From NCBI GenBank assembly GCA_958295665.1, contig OY282558.1:28665045-28729044 (forward strand): a DNA stretch of 64,000 bases, written 5' to 3'. The notes under the pieces are model-generated. The model did not search any database. It was given only the letters and a program-made list of their open reading frames with translations, and was not told where the DNA came from. This document shows, in pieces, positions 51,513 to 63,127 of the stretch. The position numbers and the translations under genes are program-made. Each line of letters opens with the position of its first letter. Position 1 is the stretch's first letter. The stretch comes from Tipula vernalis. Lineage: Eukaryota; Arthropoda; Insecta; Diptera; Tipulidae.

Positions 51513-53612
51513 ATAGCTCAGCCGATTCAGAGCTGTAAAAATTCGAAATCTGCAATTGTGCTCCGATTGCGGTTCTTGATACCTTAAATGATAGGTCACG
51601 AGACCTGTAATTGCTATACCATACATTTCGAAGAAAGTTCGATTCGAAGAAAATCACCTTACTATAGCTCAGCCGATTCAGAGCTGTAAAAATCCGAAAT
51701 CTGCAATTGTGCTCCGATTGCGCTTCTTGATACCTCAAATGATAGGTCTCGGGACTTGTAATTGTTATGCCAAACCGCATTAAAATTGGTTGATTATTTC
51801 CATACATTTCACAGAAAAATCGATTCGAAGAAAATCACCTTACTATAGTTCAGCCGATTCAGAGCTGTAAAAATCCGAAATCTGCAATTGTGCTCCGATT
51901 GCGGTTCTTGATACCTCAAATGATAGGTCACGAGACCTGTAATTGCTATACCATACATTTCGAAGAAAGTTCGATTCGAAGAAAATCACCTTACTATAGC
52001 TCAGCCGATTCAGAGCTGTAAAAATCCGAAATCTGCAATTGTGCTCCGATTGCGGTTCTTGATACCTCAAATGATAGGTCACGAGACCTGTAATTGCTAT
52101 ACCATACATTTCGAAGAAAGTTCGATTCGAAGAAAATCACCTTATTAGCTCAGCCGATTCAGAGCTGTAAAAATCCGAAATCTGCAATTGTGCTCCGATT
52201 GCGGTTCTTGATACCTTAAATGATAGGTCACGAGACCTGTAATTGCTATACCATACATTTCGAAGAAAGTTCGATTCGAAGAAAATCACCTTACTATAGC
52301 TCAGCCGATTCAGAGCTGTAAAAATCCGAAATCTGCAATTGTGCTCCGATTGCGGTTCTTGATACCTCAAATGATAGGTCACGAGACCTGTAATTGCTAT
52401 ACCATACATTTCGAAGAAAGTTCGATTCGAAGAAAATCACCTTACTATAGCTCAGCCGATTCAGAGCTGTAAAAATCAGAAATCTGCAATTGTGCTCCGA
52501 TTGCGGTTCTTGATACCTCAAATGATAGGTCACGAGACCTGTAATTGCTATACCATACATTTCGAAGAAAGTTCGATTCGAAGAAAATCACCTTACTAGC
52601 TCAGCCGATTCAGAGCTGTAAAAATCCGAAATCTGCAATTGTGCTCCGATTGCGGTTCTTGATACCTTAAATGATAGGTCACGAGACCTGTAATTGCTAT
52701 ACCATACATTTCGAAGAAAGTTCGATTCGAAGAAAATCACCTTACTAGATCAGCCGATTCAGAGCTGTAAAAATCCGAAATCTGCAATTGTGCTCCAATT
52801 GCGGTTCTTGATACCTCAAATGATAGGTCTCGGGACTTGTAATTGTTATGCCAAACCGCATTAAAATTGGTTGATTATTTCCATACATTTCACAGAAAAA
52901 TCGATTCGAAGAAAATCACCTTACTATAGCTCAGCCGATTCAGAGCTGTGAAAATCAGAAATCTGCAATTGTGCTCCGATTGCGGTTCTTGATACCTTAA
53001 ATGATAGGTCACGAGACCTGTAATTGCTATACCATACATTTCGAAGAAAGTTCGATTCGAAGAAAATCACCTTACTATAGCTCAGCCGATTCAGAGGTGT
53101 AAAAATCCGAAATCTGCAATTGTGCTCCGATTGCGGTTCTTGATACCTTAAATGATAGGTCACGAGACCTGTAATTGCTACACCATACATTTCGAAGAAA
53201 GTTCGATTCGAAGAAAATCACCTTACTATAGCTCAGCCGATTCAGAGCTGTAAAAATCCGAAATCTGCAATTGTGCTCCGATTGCGGTTCTTGATACCTT
53301 AAATGATAGGTCACGAGACCTGTAATTGCTATACCATACATTTCGAAGAAAGCTCGATTCGAAGAAAATCACCTTACTATATGTAGCTCAGCCGATTCAG
53401 AGGTGTAAAAATCCGAAATCTGCAATTGTGCTCCGATTGCGGTTCTTGATACCTTAAATGATAGGTCACGAGACCTGTAATTGCTACACCATACATTTCG
53501 AAAAAAGTTCGATTCGAAGAAAATCACCTTACTATAGCTCAGCCGATTCAGAGCTGTAAAAATCCGAAATCTGCAATTGTGCTCGAAATGTATGGTATAG
53601 CAATTACAGGTC
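51513..53612 (+). repeat. 2103 bp tandem duplication, copy 2
   Basis: Repeats copy 1 base for base apart from the two differences noted there, through L 51745 and L 52826, to the orientation switch and 30 bp into the reverse arm. It continues uninterrupted into the reverse arm, so this copy retains the original junction context. Confidence 0.92.
53575..53600. other. Array inversion junction
   Basis: Forward satellite matches up to GTGCTC (53584), where the next forward base should be C. Reverse satellite matches from TCGAAATG (53583). TC is shared, giving 2 bp microhomology. The two monomers are cut at different phases, so the join is not a symmetrical palindrome. Everything to the right is reverse oriented. 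A genuine inversion, a fold-back duplication and an assembly join are all possible, but the duplicated copy of the junction at 51480 argues that it exists in DNA. Confidence 0.93.
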
Positions 53613-53620
53613 TCGTGACC

Positions 53621-54467
53621 TATCATTTGAGGTATCAAGAACCGCAATCGGAGCACAATTGCAGATTTCGGATTTTTACAGCTCTGAATCGGCTGAGCTA
53701 TAGTAAGGTGATTTTCTTCGAATCGAACGGTCTTCGATTTGTATGGTATAGCAATTACAGGTCTCGTGACCTATCATTTAAAGTATCAAGAACCGCAATC
53801 GGAGCACAATTGCAGATTTCGGATTTTCACAGCTCTGAATCGGCTGAGCTATATTAAGGTGATTTTCTTCGAATCGAACTTTCTTCGAAATGTATGGTAT
53901 AGCAATTACAGGTCTCGTGACCTATCATTTAAGGTATCAAGAACCGCAATCGGAGCACAATTGCAGATTTCGGATTTTTACAGCTCTGAATCGGCTGAGC
54001 TATAGTAAGGTGATTTTCTTCGAATCGAACTTTCTTCGAAATGTATGGTATTGCAATTACAGGTCTCGTGACCTATCATTTAAGGTCACAATTGCAGATT
54101 TCGGATTTTTACAGCTCTGAATCGGCTGAACTATAGTAAGTTGATTTTCTTCGAATCGAACTTTCTTCGAAATGTATGGTATAGCAATTACAGGTCTCGT
54201 GACCTATCATTTGAGGTATCAAGAAACGCAATCGGAGCACAATTGCAGATTTCGGATTTTTACAGCTCTGAATCGGCTGAGCTATATTAAGGTCATTTTC
54301 TTCGAATCGAACTTTCTTCGAAATGTATGGTATAGCAATTACAGGTCTCGTGACCTATCATTTAAGGTATCAAGAACCTCTGAATCGGCTGAGCTATAGT
54401 AAGGTGATTTTCTTCGAATCGAACTTTCTTCGAAATGTATGGTATAGCAATTACAGGTCTCGTGACC
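53621..54467 (-). repeat. Damaged S monomers next to the inversion junction
   Basis: Monomers ending at 53771 and 53922 are full length. The one at 54074-54204 lacks 20 bp (TTAAGGTCACAATTGC). The one at 54356-54467 lacks 39 bp (CAAGAACCTCTGAATC). GAACGGTCTTCGATTTG at 53727 is also unusual. Two internal deletions within 0.9 kb of the junction are far more than elsewhere. Confidence 0.88.
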
Positions 54468-57400
54468 TATCATTTGAGGTATATCAGGAACCGCAATCGG
54501 AGCACAATTGCAGATTTCGGATTTTTACAGCTCTGAATCGGCTGAGCTATAGTAAGGTGATTTTCTTCGAATCGATTTTTCTGTGAAATGTATGGAAATA
54601 ATCAACCAATTTTAATGCGGTTTGGCATAACAATTACAAGTCCCGAGACCTATCATTTGAGGTATCAAGGACCGCAATCGGAGCACAATTGCAGATTTCG
54701 GATTTTTACAGCTCTGAATCGGCTGAGTTATAAGTAAGGTGATTTTCTTCGAAACGATTATTCTGTTAAATGTATGGAAATAATCAACCAATTTCAATGC
54801 GGTTTGGCATAACAATTACAAGTCCCGAGACCTATCATTTAAGGTATCAAGAACCGCAATCGGAGCACAATTGCAGATTTCGGATTTTTACAGCTCTGAA
54901 TCGGCTGAGCTATAGTAAGGTGATTTTCTTCGAATCGATTTTTCTGTGAAATGTATGGAAATAATCAACCAATTTTAATGCGGTTTGGCATAACAACTAC
55001 AAGTCCCGAGACCTATCATTTGAGGTATCAAGAACCGCAATCGGAGCACAATTGCAGATTTCGGATTTTTACAGCTCTGAATCGGCTGAGCTATAGTAAG
55101 GTAATTTTCTTCGAATCGAACTTTCTTTGAAATGTATGGTATAGCAATTACAGGTCTCGTGACCTATCATTTAAGGTATCAAGAACCGCAATCGGAGCAC
55201 AATTGCAGATTTCGGATTTTTACAGCTCTGAATCGGCTGAGCTTATAGTAAGGTGATTTTCTTCGAATCGATTTTTCTGTGAAATGTATGGAAATAATCA
55301 ACCAATTTTAATGCGGTTTGGCATAACAATTACAAGTCCCGAGACCTATCATTTGAGGTATCAAGAACCGCAATCGGAGCACAATTGCAGATTTCAGATT
55401 TTTACAGCTCTGAATCGGCTGAGCTATAGTTAGGTGATTTTCTTCGAATCGAACTTTCTTCGAAATGTATGGTATAGCAATTACAGGTCTCGTGACCTAT
55501 CATTTGAGGTATCAAGAACCGCAATCGGAGCACAATTTCAGATTTCGGATTTTTACAGCTCTGAATCGGCTGAGCTATAGTAAGGTGATTTTCTTCGAAT
55601 CGAACTTTCTTCGAAATGTATGGTATAGCAATTACAGGTCTCGTGACCTATCATTTGAGGTATCAAGAACCGCAATCAGAGCACAATTGCAGATTTCGGA
55701 TTTTTACAGCTCTGAATCGGCTGAGCTATAGTAAGGTGATTTTCTTCGAATCGAACTTTCTTCGAAATGTATGGTATAGCAATTATAGGTCTCGTGACCT
55801 ATCATTTAAGGTATCAAGAACCGCAATCGGAGCACAATTGCAGATTTCGGATTTTTACAGTTCTGAATCGGCTGAGCTATAGTAAGATGATTTTCTTCGA
55901 ATCGAACTTTCTTCGAAATGTATGGTACATCAATTACAGGTCTCGTGACCTATCATTTGAGGTATCAAGAACCGCAATCGGAGCACAATTGCAGATTTCG
56001 GATTTTTCCAGCTCTGAATCGGCTGAGCTACAGTAAGATGATTTTCTTCGAATCGAACTTTCTTCGAAATGTATGGTATATCAATTACAGGTCTCGTGAC
56101 CTATCATTTGAGGTATCAGGAACCGCAATCAGAGCACAATTGCAGATTTCGGATTTTTCCAGCTCTGAATCGGCTGAGCTATAGTAAGGTGATTTTCTTC
56201 GAATCGAACTTTCTTCGAAATGTATGGTATAGCAATTACAGGTCATGTGACCTATCATTTAAGGTATCAAGAACCGCAATCGGAGCACAATTGCAGATTT
56301 ACCGGATTTTTACAGCTCTGAATCGGCTGAGCTATAGTAAGGTGATTTTCTTCGAATCGATTTTTCTGTGAAATGTATGGAAATAATCAACCAATTTTAA
56401 TGCGGTTCGGCATAACAATTACAAGTCCCGAGACCTATCATTTGAGGTATCAAGGACCGCAATCGGAGCACAATTGCAGATTTCGGATTTTTACAGCTCT
56501 GAATCGGCTGAGCTATAGTAAGGTGATTTTCTTCGAATCGATTTTTCTGTGAAATGTATGGAAATAATCAACCAATTTTAATGCGGTTTAGCATAACAAT
56601 TACAAGGCCCGAGACCTATCATTTGAGGTATCAAGGACCGCAATCGGAGCACAATTGAAGATTTCGGATTTTTACAGCTCTGAATCGGCTGAGCTATAGT
56701 AAGGTGATTTTCTTCGAATCGAACTTTCTTCGAAATGTATGGTATAGCAATTACAGGTCTCGTGACCTATCATTTAAGGTATCAAGAACCGCAATCGGAG
56801 CACAATTGCAGATTTCGGATTTTTACAGCTCTGAATCGGCTGAGCTATAGTAAGGTGATTTTCTTCGAATCGATTTTTCTGTGAAATGTATGGAAATAAT
56901 CAACCAATTTCAATGCGGTTTGGCATAACAATTACAAGTCCCGAGACCTATCATTTGAGGTATCAAGGACCGCAATCGGAGCACAATTGCAGATTTCGGA
57001 TTTTTACAGCTCTGAATCGGCTGAGCTATAGTAAGGTGATTTTCTTCGAATCGAACTTTCTTCGAAATGTATGGTATAGCAATTACAGGTCTCGTGACCT
57101 ATCATTTGAGGTATCAAGAACCGCAATCGGAGCACAATTGCAGATTTCGGATTTTTACAGCTCTGAATCGGCTGAGCTATAGTAAGGTAATTTTCTTCGA
57201 ATCGAACTTTCTTCGAAATGTATGGTATAGCAATTACAGGTCTCGTGACCTATCATTTAAGGTATCAAGAACCGCAATCGGAGCACAATTGCAGATTTCG
57301 GATTTTTACAGCTCTGAATCGGCTGAGCTATAGTAAGGTGATTTTCTTCGAATCGAACTTTCTTCGAAATGTATGGTATAGCAATTACAGGTCTCGTGAC

Positions 57401-58392
57401 CTATCATTTAAGGTATCAAGAACCGCAATCGGAGCACAATTGCAGATTTCGGATTTTTACAGCTCTGAATCGGCTGAGCAAGGTGATTTTCTTCGAATCG
57501 ATTTTTCTGTGAAATGTATGGAAATAATCAACCAATTTTAATGCGGTTTGGCATAACAATTACAAGTCCCGAGACCTATCATTTAAGGTATCAAGAACCG
57601 CAATCGGAGCACAATTGCAGATTTCGGATTTTTACAGCTCTGAATCGGCTGAGCTATAAGTAAGGTGATTTTCTTCGAATCGAACTTTCTTCGAAATGTA
57701 TGGTATAGCAATTACAGGTCTCGTGACCTATCATTTGAGGTATCAAGAACCGCAATCGGAGCACAATTGCAGATTTCGGATTTTTACAGCTCTGAATCGG
57801 CTGAGCTATAGTAAGGTGAATTTCTTCGAATCGAAGTTTCTTCGAAATGTATGGTATAGCAATTACAGGTCTCGTGACCTATCATTTAAGGTATCAAGAA
57901 CCGCAATCGGAGCACAATTGCAGATTTCGGATTTTTACAGCTCTGAATCGGCTGAGCTATAGTAAGGTGATTTTCTTCGAATCGATTTTTCTGTGAAATG
58001 TATGGAAATAATCAACCAATTTTAATGCGGTTTAGCATAACAATTACAAGGCCCGAGACCTATCATTTGAGGTATCAAGGACCGCAATCGGAGCACAATT
58101 GCAGATTTCGGATTTTTACAGCTCTGAATCGGCTGAGCTATAGTAAGGTGATTTTCTTCGAATCGAACTTTCTTCGAAATGCATGGTATAGCAATTACAG
58201 GTCTCGTGACCTATCATTTAAGGTATCAAGAACCGCAATCGGAGCACAATTGCAGATTTCGGATTTTTACAGCTCTGAATCGGCTGAGCTATAGTAAGGT
58301 GATTTTCTTCGAATCGATTTTTCTGTGAAATGTATGGAAATAATCAACCAATTTTAATGCGGTTTGGCATAACAATTACAAGTCCCGAGACC
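54468..58392 (-). repeat. Reverse arm, mixed L and S monomers
   Basis: L monomers end at 54650 (183 bp), 54832 (182), 55013, 55346 (182), 56435 (183), 56616, 56948, 57576 (175), 58060 and 58392. The intervening S monomers are 151-152 bp. All L have the GGCATAAC (older) allele except variants GGTTCGGCAT and GGTTTAGCAT. There is no repeating higher-order order. Lengths of 175, 182 and 183 reflect hinge indels (GAGCAAGG, GTTATAAGTAAGG, GCTTATAGT) and small insertions such as GTATATCAGG and ATTTACCGG. Confidence 0.85.
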
Positions 58393-58845
58393 TATCATTT
58401 GAGGTATCAAGAACCGCAATCGGAGCACAATTGCAGATTTCGGATTTTTACAGCTCTGAATCGGCTGAGCTATAGTAAGGTGATTTTCTTCGAATCGAAC
58501 TTTCTTCGAAATGTATGGTATAGCAATTACAGGTCTCGTGACCTATCATTTGAGGTATCAAGAACCGCAATCGGAGCACAATTGCAGATTTCGGATTTTT
58601 ACAGCTCTGAATCGGCTGAGCTATAGTAAGGTGATTTTCTTCGAATCGAACTTTCTTCGAAATGTATGGTATAGCAATTACAGGTCTCGTGACCTATCAT
58701 TTGAGGTATCAAGAACCGCAATCGGAGCACAATTGCAGATTTCGGATTTTTACAGCTCTGAATCGGCTGAGCTATAGTAAGGTGATTTTCTTCGAATCGA
58801 ACTTTCTTCGAAATGTATGGTATAGCAATTACAGGTCTCGTGACC
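58393..58845 (-). repeat. Three near-identical S151 monomers
   Basis: Monomers 58393-58543, 58544-58694 and 58695-58845 showed no difference when read side by side. This is recent single-monomer amplification within an otherwise diverged arm. Confidence 0.85.
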
Positions 58846-58996
58846 TATCATTTGAGGTATCAAGAACCGCAATCGGAGCACAATTGCAGATTTCGGATTT
58901 TTACAGCTCTGAATCGGCTGAGCTATAGTAAGGTGATTTTCTTCGAATCGATTTTTCTGTGAAATGTATGGTATAGAAATTACAGGTCTCGTGACC
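58846..58996 (-). repeat. Hybrid monomer: L-type spacer on S body
   Basis: On the + strand it reads CGATTTTTCTGTGAAATG, the L form, but then GTATGGTATAGAAATTACAG, the S form, without the L insert. Length is 151 bp. It is the reciprocal product of the hybrids at 60591, 61829 and 62494. The TATAGAAATT change is shared with several following S monomers. Confidence 0.85.
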
Positions 58997-60258
58997 TATC
59001 ATTTAAGGTATCAAGAACCGCAATCGGAGCACAATTGCAGATTTCGGATTTTTACAGCTCTGAATCGGCTGAGCTATAGTAAGGTGATTTTCTTCGAATC
59101 GAACGGTCTTCGAAATGTATGGTATAGCAATTACAGGTCTCGTGACCTATCATTTGAGGTATCAAGAACCGCAATCGGAGCACAATTGCAGATTTCGGAT
59201 TTTTACAGCTCTGAATCGGCTGAGCTATAGTAAGGTGATTTTCTTCGAATCGAATTTTCTTCGAAATGTATGGTATAGAAATTACAGGTCTCGTGACCTA
59301 TCATTTGAGGTATCAAGAACCGCAATCGGAGCACAATTGCAGATTTCGGATTTTTACAGCTCTGAATCGGCTGAGCTATAGTAAGGTGATTTTCTTCGAA
59401 TCGAACTTTCTTCGAAATGTATGGTATAGAAATTACAGGTCTCGTGACCTATCATTTAAGGTATCAAGAACCGCAATCGGAGCACAATTGCAGATTTCGG
59501 ATTTTTACAGCTCTGAATCGGCTGAGCTAGTGATTTTCTTCGAATCGAACGGTCTTCGAAATGTATGGTATAGCAATTACAGGTCTCGTGACCTATCATT
59601 TAAGGTATCAAGAACCGCAATCGGAGCACAATTGCAGATTCCGGATTTTTACAGCTCTGAATCGGCTGAGCTATAGTAAGGTGATTTTCTTCGAATCGAA
59701 CTTTCTTCGAAATGTATGGTATAGCAATTACAGGTCTCGTGACCTATCATTTGAGGTATCAAGAACCGCAATCGGAGCACAATTGCAGATTTCGGATTTT
59801 TACAGCTCTGAATCGGCTAGGCTATAGTAAGGTGATTTTCTTCGAAGCGATTTTTCTGTGAAATGTATGGAAATAATCAACCAATTTTATTGCGGTTTGG
59901 CATAACAATTACAAGTCCCGAGACCTATCATTTGAGGTATCAAGAACCGCAATCGGAGCACAATTGCAGATTTCGGATTTTTACAGCTCTGAATCGGCTG
60001 AGCTATAGTAAGGTGATTTTCTTCGAATCGATTTTTCTGTGAAATGTATGGAAATAATCAACCAATTTTAATGCGGTTTGGCATAACAATTACAAGTCCC
60101 GAGACCTATCATTTAAGGTATCAAGAACCGCAATCGGAGCACAATTGCAGATTTCGGATTTTTACAGCTCTGAATCGGCTGAGCTATAAGTAAGGTGATT
60201 TTCTTCGAATCGAACTTTCTTCGAAATGTATGGTATAGCAATTACAGGTCTCGTGACC
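58997..60258 (-). repeat. Reverse arm, S run then two adjacent L monomers
   Basis: S monomers end at 59147, 59298, 59449, 59593 (144 bp, GAGCTAGTGATTTTC) and 59744. L monomers end at 59925 and 60106, and an S of 152 bp ends at 60258. GAACGGTCTTCG near 59101 and 59547 marks related S copies. L 59925 has TTTTATTGCGG and CTTCGAAGCG, shared with the L near 63.7 kb. Confidence 0.83.
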
Positions 60259-61375
60259 TATCATTTGAGGTATCAAGAACTGCAATCGGAGCACAATTGC
60301 AGATTTCTGATTTTCACAGCTCTGAATCGGCTGAGCTATAGTAAGGTGATTTTCTTCGAAGCGATTTTTCTGTGAAATGTATGGAAATAATCAACCAATT
60401 TTAATGCGGTTTGGCATAACAACTACAAGTCCCGAGACCTATCATTTGAGGTATGAAGAACCGCAATCGGAGCACAATTGCAGATTTCGGATTTTTACAG
60501 CTCTGAATCGGCTGAGCTACAGTAAGGTGATTTTCTTCGAATCGAACTTTCTTCGAAATGTATGGTATAGCAATTACAGGTCTCGTGACCTATCATTTAA
60601 GGTATCAAGAACCGCAATCGGAGCACAATTGCAGATTTCGGATTTTTACAGCTCTGAATCGGCTGAGCTATAATAAGGTGGTTTTCTTCGAATCGAACTT
60701 TCTTCGAAATGTATGGAAATAATCAACCAATTTTAATGCGGTTTGGCATAACAATAACAAGTCCCGAGACCTATCATTTGAGGTATCAAGAACCGCAATC
60801 GGAGCACAATTGCAGATTTCGGATTTTTACAGCTCTGAATCGGCTGAGCTATAGTAAGGTGATTTTCTTCGAATCGAACTTTCTTCGAAATGTATGGTAT
60901 AGCAATTACAGGTCTCGTGACCTATCATTTAAGGTATCAAGAACCGCAATCGGAGCACAATTGCAGATTTCGGATTTTCACAGCTCTGAATCGGCTGAGC
61001 TATAGTAAGGTGATTTTCTTCGAATCGAACGGTCTTCGAAATGTATGGTATAGCAATTACAGGTCTCGTGACCTATCATTTGAGGTATCAAGAACCGCAA
61101 TCGGAGCACAATTGCAGATTTCGGATTTTTACAGCTCTGAATCGGCTGAGCTATAGTAAGGTGATTTTCTTCGAATAGAATTTTCTTCGAAATGTATGGT
61201 ATAGAAATTACAGGTCTCGTGACCTATCATTTGAGGTATCAAGAACCGCAATCGGAGCACAATTGCAGATTTCGGATTTTTACAGCTCTGAATCGGCTGA
61301 GCTATAGTAAGGTGATTTTCTTTGAATCGAACTTTCTTCGAAATGTATGGTATAGCAATTATAGGTCTCGTGACC
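60259..61375 (-). repeat. 1903 bp-offset duplication, left copy, and following S monomers
   Basis: L ending 60439 (CTTCGAAGCG, ACAACTACAAG), S ending 60590 (GAGGTATGAAG, GCTACAGTAAGG), hybrid L ending 60771 (AATAAGGTGGTTTTC, ACAATAACAAG), then S monomers ending 60922, 61073, 61224 and 61375. The marks from about 60,350 to 60,860 recur 1903 bp to the right. The CTTTGAATCG mark at 61320 recurs at 62921, an offset of 1601 bp, so the right copy is shorter by two monomers (302 bp). Confidence 0.83.
60591..60771 (-). repeat. Hybrid L monomer with S-type spacer
   Basis: It has GAACTTTCTTCGAAATG, the S form, followed by GTATGGAAATAATCAACC, the L form with its insert. Further copies of the same hybrid end at 62009 and 62674, with the shared marks AATAAGGTGG and ACAATAACAAG. 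One recombination event was thus amplified to at least three copies. Confidence 0.87.
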
Positions 61376-61828
61376 TATCATTAAAGGTATCAAGAACCGC
61401 AATCGGAGCACAATTGCAGATTTCGGATTTTTACAACTCTGAATCGGCTGAGCTATAGTAAGGTGATTTTCTTCGAATCGAACTTTCTTCGAAATGTATG
61501 GTATAGCAATTATAGGTCTCGTGACCTATCATTAAAGGTATCAAGAACCGCAATCGGAGCACAATTGCAGATTTCGGATTTTTACAACTCTGAATCGGCT
61601 GAGCTATAGTAAGGTGATTTTCTTCGAATCGAACTTTCTTCGAAATGTATGGTATAGCAATTATAGGTCTCGTGACCTATCATTAAAGGTATCAAGAACC
61701 GCAATCGGAGCACAATTGCAGATTTCGGATTTTTACAACTCTGAATCGGCTGAGCTATAGTAAGGTGATTTTCTTCGAATCGAACTTTCTTCGAAATGTA
61801 TGGTATAGCAATTATAGGTCTCGTGACA
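61376..61828 (-). repeat. Three near-identical S151 monomers with private marks
   Basis: Each has CATTAAAGG, TACAACTCTG and AATTATAGG. Copies are 61376-61526, 61527-61677 and 61678-61828, and the only difference seen is GACATATC at the end of the third. A fourth monomer with the same marks lies at 62977-63127. This is the most recent amplification visible in the reverse arm. Confidence 0.9.
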
Positions 61829-63127
61829 TATCATTTAAGGTATCAAGAACCGCAATCGGAGCACAATTGCAGATTTCGGATTTTTACAGCTCTGAATCGG
61901 CTGAGCTATAATAAGGTGGTTTTCTTCGAATCGAACTTTCTTCGAAATGTATGGAAATAATCAACCAATTTTAATGCGGTTTGGCATAACAATAACAAGT
62001 CCCGAGACCTATCATTTGAGGTATCAAGAACCGCAATCGGAGCACAATTGCAGATTTCGGATTTTTACAGCTCTGAATCGGCTGAGTTTATAGTAAGGTG
62101 ATTTTCTTCGAATCGAACTTTCTTCGAAATGTATGGTATAGCAATTACAGGTCTCGTGACCTATCATTTAAGGTATCAAGAACCGCAATCGGAGCACAAT
62201 TGCAGATTTCGGATTTTTACAGCTCTGAATCGGCTGAGCTATAATAAGGTGATTTTCTTCGAAGCGATTTTTCTGTGAAATGTATGGAAATAATCAACCA
62301 ATTTTAATGCGGTTTGGCATAACAACTACAAGTCCCGAGACCTATCATTTGAGGTATGAAGAACCGCAATCGGAGCACAATTGCAGATTTCGGATTTTTA
62401 CAGCTCTGAATCGGCTGAGCTACAGTAAGGTGATTTTCTTCGAATCGAACTTTCTTCGAAATGTATGGTATAGCAATTACAGGTCTCGTGACCTATCATT
62501 TAAGGTATCCAGAACCGCAATCGGAGCACAATTGCAGATTTCGGATTTTTACAGCTCTGAATCGGCTGAGCTATAATAAGGTGGTTTTCTTCGAATCGAA
62601 CTTTCTTCGAAATGTATGGAAATAATCAACCAATTTTAATGCGGTTTGGCATAACAATAACAAGTCCCGAGACCTATCATTTGAGGTATCAAGAACCGCA
62701 ATCGGAGCACAATTGCAGATTTCGGATTTTTACAGCTCTGAATCGGCTGAGCTATAGTAAGGTGATTTTCTTCGAATCGAACTTTCTTCGAAATGTATGG
62801 TATAGCAATTACAGGTCTCGTGACCTATCATTTAAGGTATCAAGAACCGCAATCGGAGCACAATTGCAGATTTCGGATTTTTACAGCTCTGAATCGGCTG
62901 AGCTATAGTAAGGTGATTTTCTTTGAATCGAACTTTCTTCGAAATGTATGGTATAGCAATTATAGGTCTCGTGACCTATCATTAAAGGTATCAAGAACCG
63001 CAATCGGAGCACAATTGCAGATTTCGGATTTTTACAACTCTGAATCGGCTGAGCTATAGTAAGGTGATTTTCTTCGAATCGAACTTTCTTCGAAATGTAT
63101 GGTATAGCAATTATAGGTCTCGTGACC
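61829..63127 (-). repeat. 1903 bp-offset duplication, right copy
   Basis: Hybrid L ending 62009, S ending 62161 (152 bp, GAGTTTATAGT), L ending 62342, S ending 62493 (GAGGTATGAAG, GCTACAGTAAGG, GTATCCAGAACC), hybrid L ending 62674, S ending 62825, 62976 and 63127. The 62342-62674 section matches 60439-60771. Confidence 0.83.

Larger units (their letters stand above)
1..53584 (+). repeat. Forward arm of the array
   Basis: All monomers in this part read in the same direction, except for a 30 bp inverted scrap at 51480-51509. I counted about 103 L monomers here, the rest being S. Order and length variation change along the arm. The left third has a strict higher-order pattern, the middle is rearranged, and the right third is dominated by S monomers with more scattered substitutions. 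The arm ends inside an S monomer, after TGTGCTC, where it meets the opposite-strand arm. Confidence 0.95.

Noticed and set aside
1153..53612. Common origin for the two 2103 bp periods (left super-unit and 49.4-53.6 kb duplication)
   Set aside because: The compositions differ completely. The left unit has five L plus eight S of HOR types. The right one has two L, ten S and a partial monomer with an inversion scrap. The equal length is a coincidence of sums.
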